Source of the DNA: Methylosinus sp. PW1
GTDB lineage: Bacteria > Pseudomonadota > Alphaproteobacteria > Rhizobiales > Beijerinckiaceae
Assembly: GCF_000745215.1 (NCBI RefSeq)
Contig: NZ_JQNK01000001.1
Location: 1-64,000 of the forward strand
Length of the DNA: 64,000 nucleotides
Direction: 5' to 3'
This document shows positions 17,952-26,675 of this stretch, one piece after another (the stretch's first letter is position 1; each line of letters starts with the position of its first letter). A model generated the notes under the pieces. The model saw only the letters and a program-made list of their open reading frames with translations. It searched no databases and was not told the DNA's origin. A program made the position numbers and the translations under genes.

Positions 17952-19783
17952 GGTGAGTAGGCCGAGGGAGTTCCACCCTCGGCCCCTCGCAGAACCGGAC
18001 AGGATCCTCTCGAATCATCCGGCTCCCATCATCCGGCCGCTGGAACAAATCCCAATCTCCAATGGACGAAGGCGCGCGGGAACTGTTGCGCCAATCGCCC
18101 GAGGGCGCGCCTCGCTCGCATCTTATGTCGAGCGAGGCTTTTGTATTTGCGCATCAGCCAACGCGTCAGATAGGCGTTGACATGTTTCCAGATCGTCGAC
18201 ATCGCCGACCCATGAAAGCGGCCATAATATTGCTGCCACCCCGTGAGGATCGGATCGAACATGGCCGAAAGATCGGCCAGTCCTTTGTCGCACTTCAATT
18301 GCAGATGCCAACCCCGAATCGTCTGCCGCATGGCCTTGCACGCCGCGCGGCTGACTGCCGGGGAAAAGTTCACATAGACCCGGCCATATTTGTCCACCGC
18401 TTTGCGCGGCCGGAACGTATAACCGAGAAAGGTGAACTCTATCGAGGGGTGATCCTGTCGACGATTGATATCCTTGCAATACACGATATGCGTCTTGCTC
18501 GGATGCAGTTCGAGTCCGCATTCACGGAAGCGTTCATCGATCCGTTGCAGGACGAACTGCGCCTGCGCTCGGCTCTTGCAATGAATAATCGCATCGTCGG
18601 CGTATCGGCAAAACCGAACGCTCCGCAGATGGCGATCCACCCATTGGTCGAAGGCATAGTGCAGGAACAAGTTCGCCAACAGCGGCGAAACGACTCCGCC
18701 TTGCGGCGTGCCTTTATCTCGCGCTCGGATCTCGCCATCCGTGGTCTGCATCGGCGCTTTCAGCCAGCGTTCCACATACAACAAGATCCAAGGCGTCTGG
18801 CAGTGCTTCCGCAACGCCCGCATCAGGAGTTCGTGATCGATGTTGTCGAACAGACCTTTGATGTCAAACTCGACAACCCAATCATAATCCCAACACCGGC
18901 GTCGGGCGATGGCGATCGCGTCATGTGCCGACCGCTCCGGTCGATAGCCGTAGGAATCGGCATGGAACAGAGGATCGAGCTGTGGCTCGAGCCACAGCTT
19001 CACGACCGTCTGCGCCACCCGATCGGCTATCGTCGGCACGCCCAGCACGCGAACGCCGCCTGTCTTCTTCGGAATCGGAACGGCTCTGACCGGCGGCGGA
19101 AAATAGCTGCCGGAGCACATTCTATTCCAAAGCTTGAACAGCTTGTCGCCCAAGCGTTCCTCGAACTTTTCGATCGTCTCGTGGTCGACCCCAGGGGCTC
19201 CGCCCTTGTCTTTCACACGTTGATACGCCTCCCATACGAGAGCCTTGGGAATGTCGAATGACTTGGGCTTCATGCGTGGCTCCTCCCGCTCACACGGTTG
19301 GCCACACCTTGGCCCTGGATGACGCCGCCCCTTTGCTCCGCCGCCATTACAGCGGCTTCATCGCTACTACAGGCGGCTCCGTCCCTTGACGGCGCATCGC
19401 TACTATCGGCCTCGCCTTGCGGGCTTGCGCCTTTCGCTTTCCATCGCCGTCGAAGGTTCCCGCAGTTCAACGTGAGAGCCCGAAACAGGCTGGCGCTGCC
19501 TCTATGCCGGACACCGTCTGGACCGTAAGCAGGTATCGTCCAGACTGATCGCGGAGCAACATCACTCCCCGCTTTCGATGTCATCTGATCACTTTCGACA
19601 CTTGAACGGCAGTTCACTTGTGTTCGCCTTCCTGTTCCACACCTGACGCCTCGTGGCGCCTTTTCCGTGACGCTCACGACCTGGGCTTTTGACCCACGCC
19701 GCTCACGGTGGTTTGCCACCTGCTCCTGCAAGCCGATGGCGAGGGACCTACCCTCATCTCTCACGCCGCTTGCTGCGGCACAC
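17952..19783 (-). mobile_element. Group II intron inserted in IS3 orfB
   Basis: The intron begins GTGTGCCGCAGC (minus strand, 19783), the usual 5' form, and ends in CCTACTCACC. Near the 3' end is domain V: GAGCCGGATGATTCGAGAGG at 18025 followed by the pairing half TCCTGTCCGGTTCTG, with the AGC triad. Domain VI (GGCCGAGGG...CCCTCGGCC then CTACTCAC) follows. Joining 19784 to 17951 restores orfB exactly, so both splice sites are fixed; the last base is CC rather than the usual AY, so the 3' edge may be off by one. The intron-encoded maturase is at 18029-19273. A 5' fragment of the same intron lies at 47313-47415. Confidence 0.92.
18029..19273 (-). CDS. ltrA: Group II intron reverse transcriptase/maturase
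   Basis: 414 residues from ATG 19273 with GGGAGGAG upstream. The RT blocks are clear: GVPTIADRVAQTVVKLWLEP, DIKGLFDNIDHELLMRALRK (block with catalytic Asp), GTPQGGVVSPLLANLFLHYA and the catalytic RYADDAIIHC. The thumb/X maturase domain follows (GWQQYYGRFHGSAMSTIWKH, LTRWLMRKYKSLARHKMRAR). No zinc/endonuclease domain is present at the end (FVHWRLGFVPAAG), so mobility would use nicked or replicating DNA. The protein acts with the intron RNA in splicing and retrohoming. Confidence 0.93.
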   Translation of the reverse strand: MKPKSFDIPKALVWEAYQRVKDKGGAPGVDHETIEKFEERLGDKLFKLWNRMCSGSYFPPPVRAVPIPKKTGGVRVLGVPTIADRVAQTVVKLWLEPQLDPLFHADSYGYRPERSAHDAIAIARRRCWDYDWVVEFDIKGLFDNIDHELLMRALRKHCQTPWILLYVERWLKAPMQTTDGEIRARDKGTPQGGVVSPLLANLFLHYAFDQWVDRHLRSVRFCRYADDAIIHCKSRAQAQFVLQRIDERFRECGLELHPSKTHIVYCKDINRRQDHPSIEFTFLGYTFRPRKAVDKYGRVYVNFSPAVSRAACKAMRQTIRGWHLQLKCDKGLADLSAMFDPILTGWQQYYGRFHGSAMSTIWKHVNAYLTRWLMRKYKSLARHKMRARRALGRLAQQFPRAFVHWRLGFVPAAG

Positions 19784-20186
19784 TAATGTCCCAGGACCAG
19801 ACCTGATTGGGTCCGGTCGCCAGAAGCTCGGGCTTTTGATAGGCGGGATGGCGCAATTGCCGCCGTCGCTCGCGGACCTCGCCGTGCTCGGCGAGGATGC
19901 GATACATGGTTCGGATCGAGCACAGATAGACGCCCTCGTCGAGCAGGCAGGCGTAGATTTCGGCGGGCGCGAGATCGACGAAGCGCGGCCCGCGCAGCAT
20001 CTCGAGAATATGCTGTCGCTCGGTGTCGGTCAGCGCGCGCAGAGGTTTCGGACGCGCCCTCGCGACGGCCGGCGGCTGTTTACGCGCAGCCTCGCGGCGG
20101 TGCAGGCTGGCGCGCGAAAGGCCCAGCGCTGCGCAGGCCGCAGCGATCAGGCCACTGCGTGGCGCCAGCGCCGCTACGGCGTCCAT
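19784..20186 (-). pseudogene. IS3 orfB (copy A), first exon
   Basis: Starts MDAVAALAPRSGLIAAACAA, with the HTH_21-like region DLAPAEIYACLLDEGVYLCS and IRTMYRILAEHGEVRERR, and ends GPNQVWSWDI. The break lies exactly after the codon for the first catalytic Asp of the DDE domain (WSWD-I-T). With the second exon and the tail at 16101 it gives the 336-residue transposase seen whole at 47457-48467. Confidence 0.88.
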
Positions 20187-20302
20187 CAGGAGTCCTCGTC
20201 GTTCACGATCGGGAGCCCCAGCAACAGAGCAACTTTTATGGAATGGCCCGCCCCTCCTTCCGGCGTAGTAGGCTCGCCGGCGATAGAACGGAGGGATTGG
20301 TC

Positions 20303-21343
20303 ATGAAGACGAAGGTTTCCGTGCTCGGGATCGACATCGGCAAGAATATTTGCAGTCTCGTTGGCTTCGACGCGGCCGGGACGGTGGTCATGCGGCGGCG
20401 GGCGACGCGGGAGACGCTGATCGGCTTGGCAGCGAAGCTGCCGGCCTGTGTCGTCGCGATGGAAGCGTGCTGCGGCGCTCATCATCTGGGGCGGGTCTTC
20501 GCGGCTCATGGCCACGAGGTTCGGCTGATGTCGCCCGAATATGTTCGCCCCTATGTGAAAGCGCAGAAGAACGACGATCGCGACGCTGAAGGGATCGCCG
20601 AGGCGGCGACGCGGCCGACCATGCGCTTTGTGGAACTGAAAACGCAGGATCAGCTCGACATCCAGACGTTGCATCGGTCTCGCGACCGACTGGTCGGCGA
20701 ACGGACGGCGCTGATCAACCAACTGCGGGCGATCCTTCTGGAGCGCGGAATCGTCGTTCCCAAGGGTAAACGTCATCTCGCGGATTATCTCGCCGTCATG
20801 CTGGACGAAGGGGGCCGACACACTTTGAGCGACCGGATGTACAGGCTCGTCGACGACGCTCGCACGCAATGGCGCGAGCTGGACAAGCGCATCGCCGCCT
20901 TCGACGCGGAGTTCACGGCTTTCGCCAAAGAGAACGAGGACGCCCGGCGACTGGCGACAATACCGGGCGTCGGCGCCCTGATCGCTTCGGCCTTGTTGGC
21001 GGCGATCGGAAAGGCCGAGACGTTCGAGCATGGTCGCGATCTTGCGGCCTGGCTCGGCCTGGTCCCCCGTCAGGCGACGACGGGGGGCAAGCCGAAACTG
21101 CTCGGGATCAGCAAGCGGGGCAACCGATATTTGCGCAGGCAACTCATCCATGGCGCGCGGGCGGCGCTCCCCCATGTCGCCAAACGCGACACGTCGCTCG
21201 GGCGGTGGCTGACGACGCTGCTCGCCCGCGTGCATCAGAATGTCGCGGTCGTCGCCTTTGCCAACAAGCTGGCGCGGATCTCCTGGGCGGTGCTGCGGCG
21301 TGGAGAAACATTTGCCGACAAGGAGGCGATCCTGGCGGCGTGA
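20303..21343 (+). CDS. IS1111-type transposase, unit 1
   Basis: 346 residues from ATG 20303 (GGAGGG upstream). The N-terminal RuvC-like DEDD domain shows VSVLGIDIGKNICSLVGFD, VVAMEACCGAHHLGRVF and KAQKNDDRDAEGIAEAATRP. After a long helical spacer comes the C-terminal transposase_20 domain: LATIPGVGALIASALLAAIG and LAAWLGLVPRQATTGGKPKL with a candidate Ser in LLGISKRGNRYLRRQ. IS110/IS1111 enzymes insert at specific sites, here in the IS3 element. The gene is intact. Confidence 0.92.
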   Translation: MKTKVSVLGIDIGKNICSLVGFDAAGTVVMRRRATRETLIGLAAKLPACVVAMEACCGAHHLGRVFAAHGHEVRLMSPEYVRPYVKAQKNDDRDAEGIAEAATRPTMRFVELKTQDQLDIQTLHRSRDRLVGERTALINQLRAILLERGIVVPKGKRHLADYLAVMLDEGGRHTLSDRMYRLVDDARTQWRELDKRIAAFDAEFTAFAKENEDARRLATIPGVGALIASALLAAIGKAETFEHGRDLAAWLGLVPRQATTGGKPKLLGISKRGNRYLRRQLIHGARAALPHVAKRDTSLGRWLTTLLARVHQNVAVVAFANKLARISWAVLRRGETFADKEAILAA

Positions 21344-21603
21344 GACTGGTCGTTCGGCGCATGTGCTGCTGATCGTCCGACGATGTTTGCGGGTGGTGGA
21401 TCGAAAGATGGCCTGACTGATAGTCGAACGGCGTTCTGGAAACCTGGTTCAAAAAACGGCGTTCGACGCCGAGACTTTTATGAGGACCGGAACGCGCGTA
21501 TCTCCATCTTGGCCGGGGGCTCGCCCCGAGGCCGGATACGTTGACGCAGACCCATCAGAAGGCGCTCTCGATAAAACTGCTTGCAGACGGGGCGGGCCAT
21601 ACG

Positions 21604-21820
21604 TTGCGGGTGGTGGATCGAAAGATGGCCTGACTGATAGTCGAACGGCGTTCTGGAAACCTGGTTCAAAAAACGGCGTTCGACGCCGAGACTTTTATGA
21701 GGACCGGAACGCGCGTATCTCCATCTTGGCCGGGGGCTCGCCCCGAGGCCGGATACGTTGACGCAGACCCATCAGAAGGCGCTCTCGATAAAACTGCTTG
21801 CAGACGGGGCGGGCCATACG
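21604..21820 (+). repeat. 217-bp extra copy of the IS1111 3' end
   Basis: Bases 21604-21820 repeat 21387-21603 directly and occur a third time at the end of unit 2 (from about 22972 to 23188). The copy starts inside the non-coding tail (TTGCGGGTGGTGG) and ends GGGCCATACG. It suggests a one-ended insertion or slippage at the IS end before the second unit arrived. Confidence 0.9.
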
Positions 21821-21887
21821 TTATGGAATGGCCCGCCCCTCCTTCCGGCGTAGTAGGCTCGCCGGCGATAGAACGGAGGGATTGGTC

Positions 21888-22928
21888 ATGAAGACGAAGG
21901 TTTCCGTGCTCGGGATCGACATCGGCAAGAATATTTGCAGTCTCGTTGGCTTCGACGCGGCCGGGACGGTGGTCATGCGGCGGCGGGCGACGCGGGAGAC
22001 GCTGATCGGCTTGGCAGCGAAGCTGCCGGCCTGTGTCGTCGCGATGGAAGCGTGCTGCGGCGCTCATCATCTGGGGCGGGTCTTCGCGGCTCATGGCCAC
22101 GAGGTTCGGCTGATGTCGCCCGAATATGTTCGCCCCTATGTGAAAGCGCAGAAGAACGACGATCGCGACGCTGAAGGGATCGCCGAGGCGGCGACGCGGC
22201 CGACCATGCGCTTTGTGGAACTGAAAACGCAGGATCAGCTCGACATCCAGACGTTGCATCGGTCTCGCGACCGACTGGTCGGCGAACGGACGGCGCTGAT
22301 CAACCAACTGCGGGCGATCCTTCTGGAGCGCGGAATCGTCGTTCCCAAGGGTAAACGTCATCTCGCGGATTATCTCGCCGTCATGCTGGACGAAGGGGGC
22401 CGACACACTTTGAGCGACCGGATGTACAGGCTCGTCGACGACGCTCGCACGCAATGGCGCGAGCTGGACAAGCGCATCGCCGCCTTCGACGCGGAGTTCA
22501 CGGCTTTCGCCAAAGAGAACGAGGACGCCCGGCGACTGGCGACAATACCGGGCGTCGGCGCCCTGATCGCTTCGGCCTTGTTGGCGGCGATCGGAAAGGC
22601 CGAGACGTTCGAGCATGGTCGCGATCTTGCGGCCTGGCTCGGCCTGGTCCCCCGTCAGGCGACGACGGGGGGCAAGCCGAAACTGCTCGGGATCAGCAAG
22701 CGGGGCAACCGATATTTGCGCAGGCAACTCATCCATGGCGCGCGGGCGGCGCTCCCCCATGTCGCCAAACGCGACACGTCGCTCGGGCGGTGGCTGACGA
22801 CGCTGCTCGCCCGCGTGCATCAGAATGTCGCGGTCGTCGCCTTTGCCAACAAGCTGGCGCGGATCTCCTGGGCGGTGCTGCGGCGTGGAGAAACATTTGC
22901 CGACAAGGAGGCGATCCTGGCGGCGTGA
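21888..22928 (+). CDS. IS1111-type transposase, unit 2
   Basis: 346 residues, the same protein sequence as unit 1 at 20303-21343 as far as I compared them. The same start context (GGAGGGATTGGTC before ATG) and the same DEDD and Ser motifs are present. It lies head to tail with unit 1, separated by the 217-bp tail copy. The recent tandem origin is shown by this identity. Confidence 0.92.
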   Translation: MKTKVSVLGIDIGKNICSLVGFDAAGTVVMRRRATRETLIGLAAKLPACVVAMEACCGAHHLGRVFAAHGHEVRLMSPEYVRPYVKAQKNDDRDAEGIAEAATRPTMRFVELKTQDQLDIQTLHRSRDRLVGERTALINQLRAILLERGIVVPKGKRHLADYLAVMLDEGGRHTLSDRMYRLVDDARTQWRELDKRIAAFDAEFTAFAKENEDARRLATIPGVGALIASALLAAIGKAETFEHGRDLAAWLGLVPRQATTGGKPKLLGISKRGNRYLRRQLIHGARAALPHVAKRDTSLGRWLTTLLARVHQNVAVVAFANKLARISWAVLRRGETFADKEAILAA

Positions 22929-23188
22929 GACTGGTCGTTCGGCGCATGTGCTGCTGATCGTCCGACGATGTTTGCGGGTGGTGGATCGAAAGATGGCCTG
23001 ACTGATAGTCGAACGGCGTTCTGGAAACCTGGTTCAAAAAACGGCGTTCGACGCCGAGACTTTTATGAGGACCGGAACGCGCGTATCTCCATCTTGGCCG
23101 GGGGCTCGCCCCGAGGCCGGATACGTTGACGCAGACCCATCAGAAGGCGCTCTCGATAAAACTGCTTGCAGACGGGGCGGGCCATACG

Positions 23189-23614
23189 TTTTTGGATTTC
23201 GATGATCGCCTCGGCGCGCTCCAGGCGTTTTGTCAGGAGCCTGTTCTCGCGCTGCAATTGCGCATGTTCGGCCGCCAACGGATTGGGCTCTACGACCTTG
23301 GGGCCGCGCTTGACAGGGCTCAGCGCTTCAAAGGCCCCGGCGGCGCGTTGGCGACGCCAGTCCGTCAGGGCCGATGAATAGAGCCCCTCGCGGCGTATGA
23401 TCGCCCCGATGCCTCCAGGAACCCCAGCCGCGCGATCCGCTTCATCGAGGATGCGCAATTTGTCTTTGGCCGTAAACGTGCGCCGACGCGGGCGAAGGAC
23501 GAGTTCCGGCGACGCGGCGTCTGGCGCCGAAACAATCGTCGGCCTCCCGCCTTCCTCAGCTTCGGCGCCAGACGCCGCAAGAGTCTTTCCATCAGTGATA
23601 GGGCGCATAACCAT
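23189..23614 (-). CDS. IS3 orfA (copy A), 3' end replaced by IS1111
   Basis: Small DNA-binding protein of the IS3 element. It begins MVMRPITDGKTLAASGAEAE, with the helix-turn-helix region TAKDKLRILDEADRAAGVPG and GIGAIIRREGLYSSALTDWR, then a leucine-rich coil (AEHAQLQRENRLLTKRLERA). After IEIQK the frame enters the IS1111 end and continues to 23063 as a foreign tail. OrfA normally overlaps orfB for a -1 frameshift fusion; the IS1111 insertion prevents that here. Confidence 0.82.
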
Positions 23615-23695
23615 GGGATGTTTCGACCTCGGCCCTCAAGGGTAAACTCCCGCGGGGTGTTTGTCTCAACATCGTTGGCACGGAGGGGAATCGAG

Positions 23696-24712
23696 TCATG
23701 GAATGATCCGTGAAAATAAATCATCCCATTGCGCCCCAATGATGCGCATATCGAACAGTGAGCGCGCTCTTTCCCGAATGCGTTCGGCCATCGCAATTAC
23801 TTCATCATCGCGCTCGTTGGCTTGCGCGATGAACTCGGCGGCCTGCTTCGGGGTGTCGTATATGAGAGCGTGCTTGTCGGACAGAAAACACGCGACCTCG
23901 TAGCGCTCTCGATGCCACCCATCAGCACGCTCCTGTAGCTCGGCTTCGATCATCGATACCGAAGGCGCGATTATCGGAGCCCCGACAAGCATCGCCTCCA
24001 TCAAATTCAGCGTGTATGAGGGACCTAACGTCCACACGAACAAATAGCATGAGCAGTTTTGAAATTCGTCCATCATCGCGTCAGCCGAAATCAATCCGCC
24101 CCAGTTCTGGATTCCTTCATTTCGAAAACCGAACAATCTGGCGTCATGTCCAGAAGTGACATTTATATACGTCCGAAGAGAAGGAACAGACGCCCAATCT
24201 CGATCCAGATAATTATTGTGGAACGTCAGCGGCTTACCGCCTCCTACCCATTGAGGATAACTCTCAATATCCTTAGCAAAATATATTACTGCATCAGTCT
24301 TTGCGAACCCAGAAAGGCCACACTCTTTTTCGCTATATCTAACGATACAGACGTTGTTTTCAATTTCTTTCAATAGCCGTTCTAGTTCTTTATTGCTCTG
24401 GCCAATCGTGCGATAGATAACGGGCTTGCCGCGCAGGAATTCGTTATTCTGCACAACCCATGACGTATCGTGGTTCACGATCACAACATCGAACAAATCG
24501 ACGAACTCTTTGCTCATTCCAGCCGATGCTATCCATGCGTCAATTAGATCCTGTTGATAGAACTCGTCTCTACCAACCCTGAAATCCGTCGAGTTATATT
24601 TCGAATGGTACCACCCAATACTGAATACTTGATGCCCTCTGGACGTGAACATACGAAGATCGTCGAATTCGAGGACTTCGTGGATGGACTTATAAAGAAT
24701 TCGAAGACCCAT
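23696..24712 (-). CDS. Glycosyltransferase (GT4-like)
   Basis: 338 residues starting MGLRILYKSIHEVLEFDDLR. The N-terminal half has Rossmann-like strands (FVDLFDVVIVNHDTSWVVQN, KPVIYRTIGQSNKELERLL). The C-terminal half carries GPSYTLNLMEAMLVGAPIIA, where the two Glu-containing turns match the nucleotide-sugar site of GT4 enzymes, followed by the usual terminal helices. No membrane segment. It is AT-richer than the IS DNA on both sides and resembles the polysaccharide operon at 8348-15617, from which the IS3 stack may have separated it. Confidence 0.72.
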   Translation of the reverse strand: MGLRILYKSIHEVLEFDDLRMFTSRGHQVFSIGWYHSKYNSTDFRVGRDEFYQQDLIDAWIASAGMSKEFVDLFDVVIVNHDTSWVVQNNEFLRGKPVIYRTIGQSNKELERLLKEIENNVCIVRYSEKECGLSGFAKTDAVIYFAKDIESYPQWVGGGKPLTFHNNYLDRDWASVPSLRTYINVTSGHDARLFGFRNEGIQNWGGLISADAMMDEFQNCSCYLFVWTLGPSYTLNLMEAMLVGAPIIAPSVSMIEAELQERADGWHRERYEVACFLSDKHALIYDTPKQAAEFIAQANERDDEVIAMAERIRERARSLFDMRIIGAQWDDLFSRIIP

Positions 24713-24837
24713 GCTCTACCCCTTAAGCGGACAAGAAGCGACGTGCATTAGCACATAGGCTATGCGGCCGCCAATGGTCGCTAAGTGGCGGATCGGCAAA
24801 CCCTCCGAAACGGTCGTGCCCCACCGGCCAGGACCGT

Positions 24838-25092
24838 TCAACGCTCATTATTTGACGCCTGAACCGACTTCACGTAAATTGCAGGAATGAGGCGGACCTC
24901 ATGGCCGAAGCCTTGCGCTACGCGACCCCAATAATGGCTCGTGGCGCAGGCTTCCATCGCGACGATGCAGGGCGTCTGCCCGCGCAAGAGCTGCTCGAGC
25001 TTCGAACGCGAAACTGTGCGATTGAATAGAACCGCCCCGCCGCGAACTGTTCCGCAGACGTGAAAGCTGCGCTTTGCCAAATCGATCGCCAA
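24838..25092 (-). pseudogene. IS110-family transposase, N-terminal fragment
   Basis: MAIDLAKRSFHVCGTVRGGA and VAMEACATSHYWGRVAQGFG match the start of the IS110 gene at 1626-2414 at about 85% identity. The frame is lost after IYVKS. Upstream (25110-25150) the non-coding start of that element is also present (compare 2457-2500). It is therefore the left end of a second copy, cut at 24838. Confidence 0.78.
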
Positions 25093-25212
25093 GACAGCGC
25101 CCTACGACATCATACGACGCCGGTCGAAGGGGGCATCCACCCCATCAGTTCATTCGCTTTTCCCTCGATTTTGGAAAAGCCGCCCAAAGGGTACGGATAC
25201 ATTTCATCTGGA

Positions 25213-25684
25213 TCATAGCAATTCGTGTATAATCACGCCATCAGGTACACTATCCCGGTTTATTGTCACGCGATAGTCGGCAAAGCGACGGGCGGGCGGC
25301 AGATTATCGCCCCTGTTGTCGCAGATGTCATAGGCCTCAATGCCATTTTTGCGCTGCACGACCACGAGGGCAAACAGGTCATGCGCAGGTGCCCGGCCCA
25401 GGGCGTTGTCATGCTCGAAGGCGATAAGCTTTCGGGTCGCCATTTCGCCTCGGGCGGCAGAGCGATCGTGCTCGAACATGTTTCGTAATGCCTCCCAAAG
25501 GAAAGCGATGTCCGTTTCCGAGAAACCGGTGCGCTCGGCGAGTTTCGCAGACACAAAGCCATGCGCGCGATAGAGGCCATAAGGCACAATATGCTTCCGT
25601 CCCATTGTCCGGTTCTCAGTGCGCTGATCGTCAGAGGTGCCTTCCTTTTGCTTCTTCTTGTCCGCCTCGTTGGTGGCAGCCATC
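25213..25684 (-). pseudogene. cas7c: 3' part of type I-C CRISPR gene cas7 (csd2)
   Basis: The encoded peptide ADKKKQKEGTSDDQRTENR, then TMGRKHIVPYGLYRAHGFVS, AKLAERTGFSETDIAFLWEA, LRNMFEHDRSAARGEMATRK, PPARRFADYRVTINRDSVPD and the end GVIIHELL is the C-terminal half of the Cas7/Csd2 backbone protein of type I-C Cascade. About 145 of about 290 residues remain. The 5' part is cut at 25685 by the end of an ISAs1 element. No other cas gene and no repeat array lies in the window, so this is a relic. Confidence 0.85.
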
Positions 25685-25775
25685 CAGGGCTGTGCAGTTC
25701 TTAACGAGCCCCTGCCATTTCGAGGGCAGCTCGGATATTGAGAGCGGCGCGCCATCTGGCGTTCTTGATGTTGTC
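25685..25775 (-). mobile_element. ISAs1 end fragment
   Basis: The 91 bases equal the left end of the ISAs1 element at 16144-16234, from CAGGGCTGTGCAGTTCTTA to the codons for NIKNARWRAALNIRAALEMA. The rest of the element is absent. It joins the cas7 relic to a truncated plasmid gene, so a deletion started from this IS end. Confidence 0.9.
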
Positions 25776-26351
25776 CTCCTCGTCCCAATCTTCATCATAA
25801 ACCAAACCAGAGTCGTCCCGCTTCAGAGGCGCCGGCTCGCTTCGCTCTATCACGCGTGACGTTCGCGCCAGCAACTCGTCGATTTCGTCGAATTCTCCTG
25901 TGTGGATCGTCTCGCCGTCCTCCTCATCCAGCTCCCCACCCGCCGCGTCATCGCGCATTGCACGGCAGCCGGTCGTCGACTCACACGCCGCGCCGTTCGG
26001 TCTCCATGCGCCGCGCAGACCGGCAAGGCCCTCGGTCGTCAACGCCCACGCCGGTTCGCGATCAGCTATGCGACGGCGCGCGAGCAGAACGGCGTGGGCC
26101 CGCACGAGTTCGTGCGTCGGCGTGCGCACGTCCATCCCGGCGTCATGGAGCACCAAGTCTTCGAGCTGCACGAATTCGCCCGCGCGCCACAAGGCCGCGC
26201 AGGCGTCGTGGAAATGCGCGCGAAGTACGAACGCCTCGGCGACGTGACTGGAACGAAGCCGCTCGTCGAAGCGCGCGAGAGCGTCCGACGCGCTCTCGAA
26301 GGGCGTTTGCAGGCGCTCGAATGAAACCGAACTGGGAAGATCTAACCCCAT
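25775..26351 (-). pseudogene. RHE_PE00001/DUF1612-like plasmid gene, 5' part
   Basis: ATG 26351 begins MGLDLPSSVSFERLQTPFES. ALARFDERLRSSHVAEAFVL, then GEFVQLEDLVLHDAGMDVRT and PTHELVRAHAVLLARRRIAD match the N-terminal part of the rhizobial RHE_PE00001 family (DUF1612, with a helix-turn-helix further on). The gene breaks at YDEDWDEED where the ISAs1 end supplies a foreign tail and stop at 25701. About half of the usual length is left. The family usually sits beside DUF1403 and scpB genes, as found here at 34624-36402. Confidence 0.72.
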
Positions 26352-26675
26352 TTTAATTCCGCGCGAATCAAGATTTATATCAAGGGATATCGAATATAAC
26401 TTGAGTGATAGAAGATGCTATTTTCTCTTTCGCTGCCCGGATCGAAACGCGTCGCCGCGGCCGCCGGAAGCGAGCCTCAGAACGGCTCCGGAGACGAGCT
26501 TTCGGCTCACAAATCGACGAAAAGGGCTATTTTCCTGCGTTTCCCCGCTCGTCGCCCATGTCGAGGCGGCGAACTTCGGCCTTCGGATGCGTTTTCAAAT
26601 GACCGATTATTGATATTAATCGAAATCGTAATTTCGATTTTAAGAGCCCATTGATAACATCACAGGCGATATGAT
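26352..26675. other. AT-rich intergenic region before the toxin-antitoxin pair
   Basis: No gene is seen. The region is AT-rich at both ends and contains the inverted repeat at 26618-26639. It probably holds the promoters of the pair at 26676 and of the minus-strand gene at 26351. Confidence 0.5.
26618..26639. promoter_or_regulatory. Inverted repeat, probable toxin-antitoxin operator
   Basis: Perfect arms AATCGAAAT and ATTTCGATT with spacer CGTA, 37 bp upstream of the PIN toxin gene. Ribbon-helix-helix antitoxins bind such sites to repress their own operon. Confidence 0.5.

Larger units (their letters stand above)
20238..23188 (+). mobile_element. Tandem IS1111-type (IS110 family) insertion in IS3 copy A
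   Basis: Two complete units (20238-21603 and about 21823-23188) with an extra 217-bp copy of the 3' end between them (21604-21820). Each unit starts ATGGAATGGCCCGCCCC and ends GGGGCGGGCCATACG; the inner GGCCCGCCCC/GGGGCGGGCC pair forms the subterminal inverted repeat typical of IS1111. Insertion lies between orfA and orfB of the IS3 element, at the same point as in copy B. The units are nearly or fully identical. Confidence 0.88.
16060..23688 (-). mobile_element. IS3-family element, copy A, carrying four other insertions
   Basis: Ends are set by comparison with copy B (47416-51782). The left end holds TGTCAACGATTTTGAGACA at 16068 and the right end the inverted match of TGCCAACGATGTTGAGACA at 23680; both copies share a few more bases outside. 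orfA (23189-23614) and orfB were separated by an IS1111 insertion that later became a tandem (20238-23188). orfB is interrupted by a group II intron (17952-19783) and, near its stop, by ISAs1 (16144-17376). Removing intron and ISAs1 restores a 1011-nt orfB equal in length to copy B. Confidence 0.85.

Noticed and set aside
19270..19764. Minus-strand reading frame upstream of ltrA
   Set aside because: It lies in the structured RNA domains of the group II intron and is not coding.
20186..22820. Long minus-strand frames opposite the IS1111 transposases
   Set aside because: Antisense shadows; the plus-strand frames carry all family motifs.
16060..23688. Target duplication of IS3 copy A
   Set aside because: Flanks on both sides (…GCAAGCC and AATCGAG…) do not match; the same is true for copy B, so the flanks have been rearranged or the ends are not exactly fixed.
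25093..26675. CRISPR array near the cas7 relic
   Set aside because: No regularly spaced repeats are visible in this stretch or elsewhere in the window.
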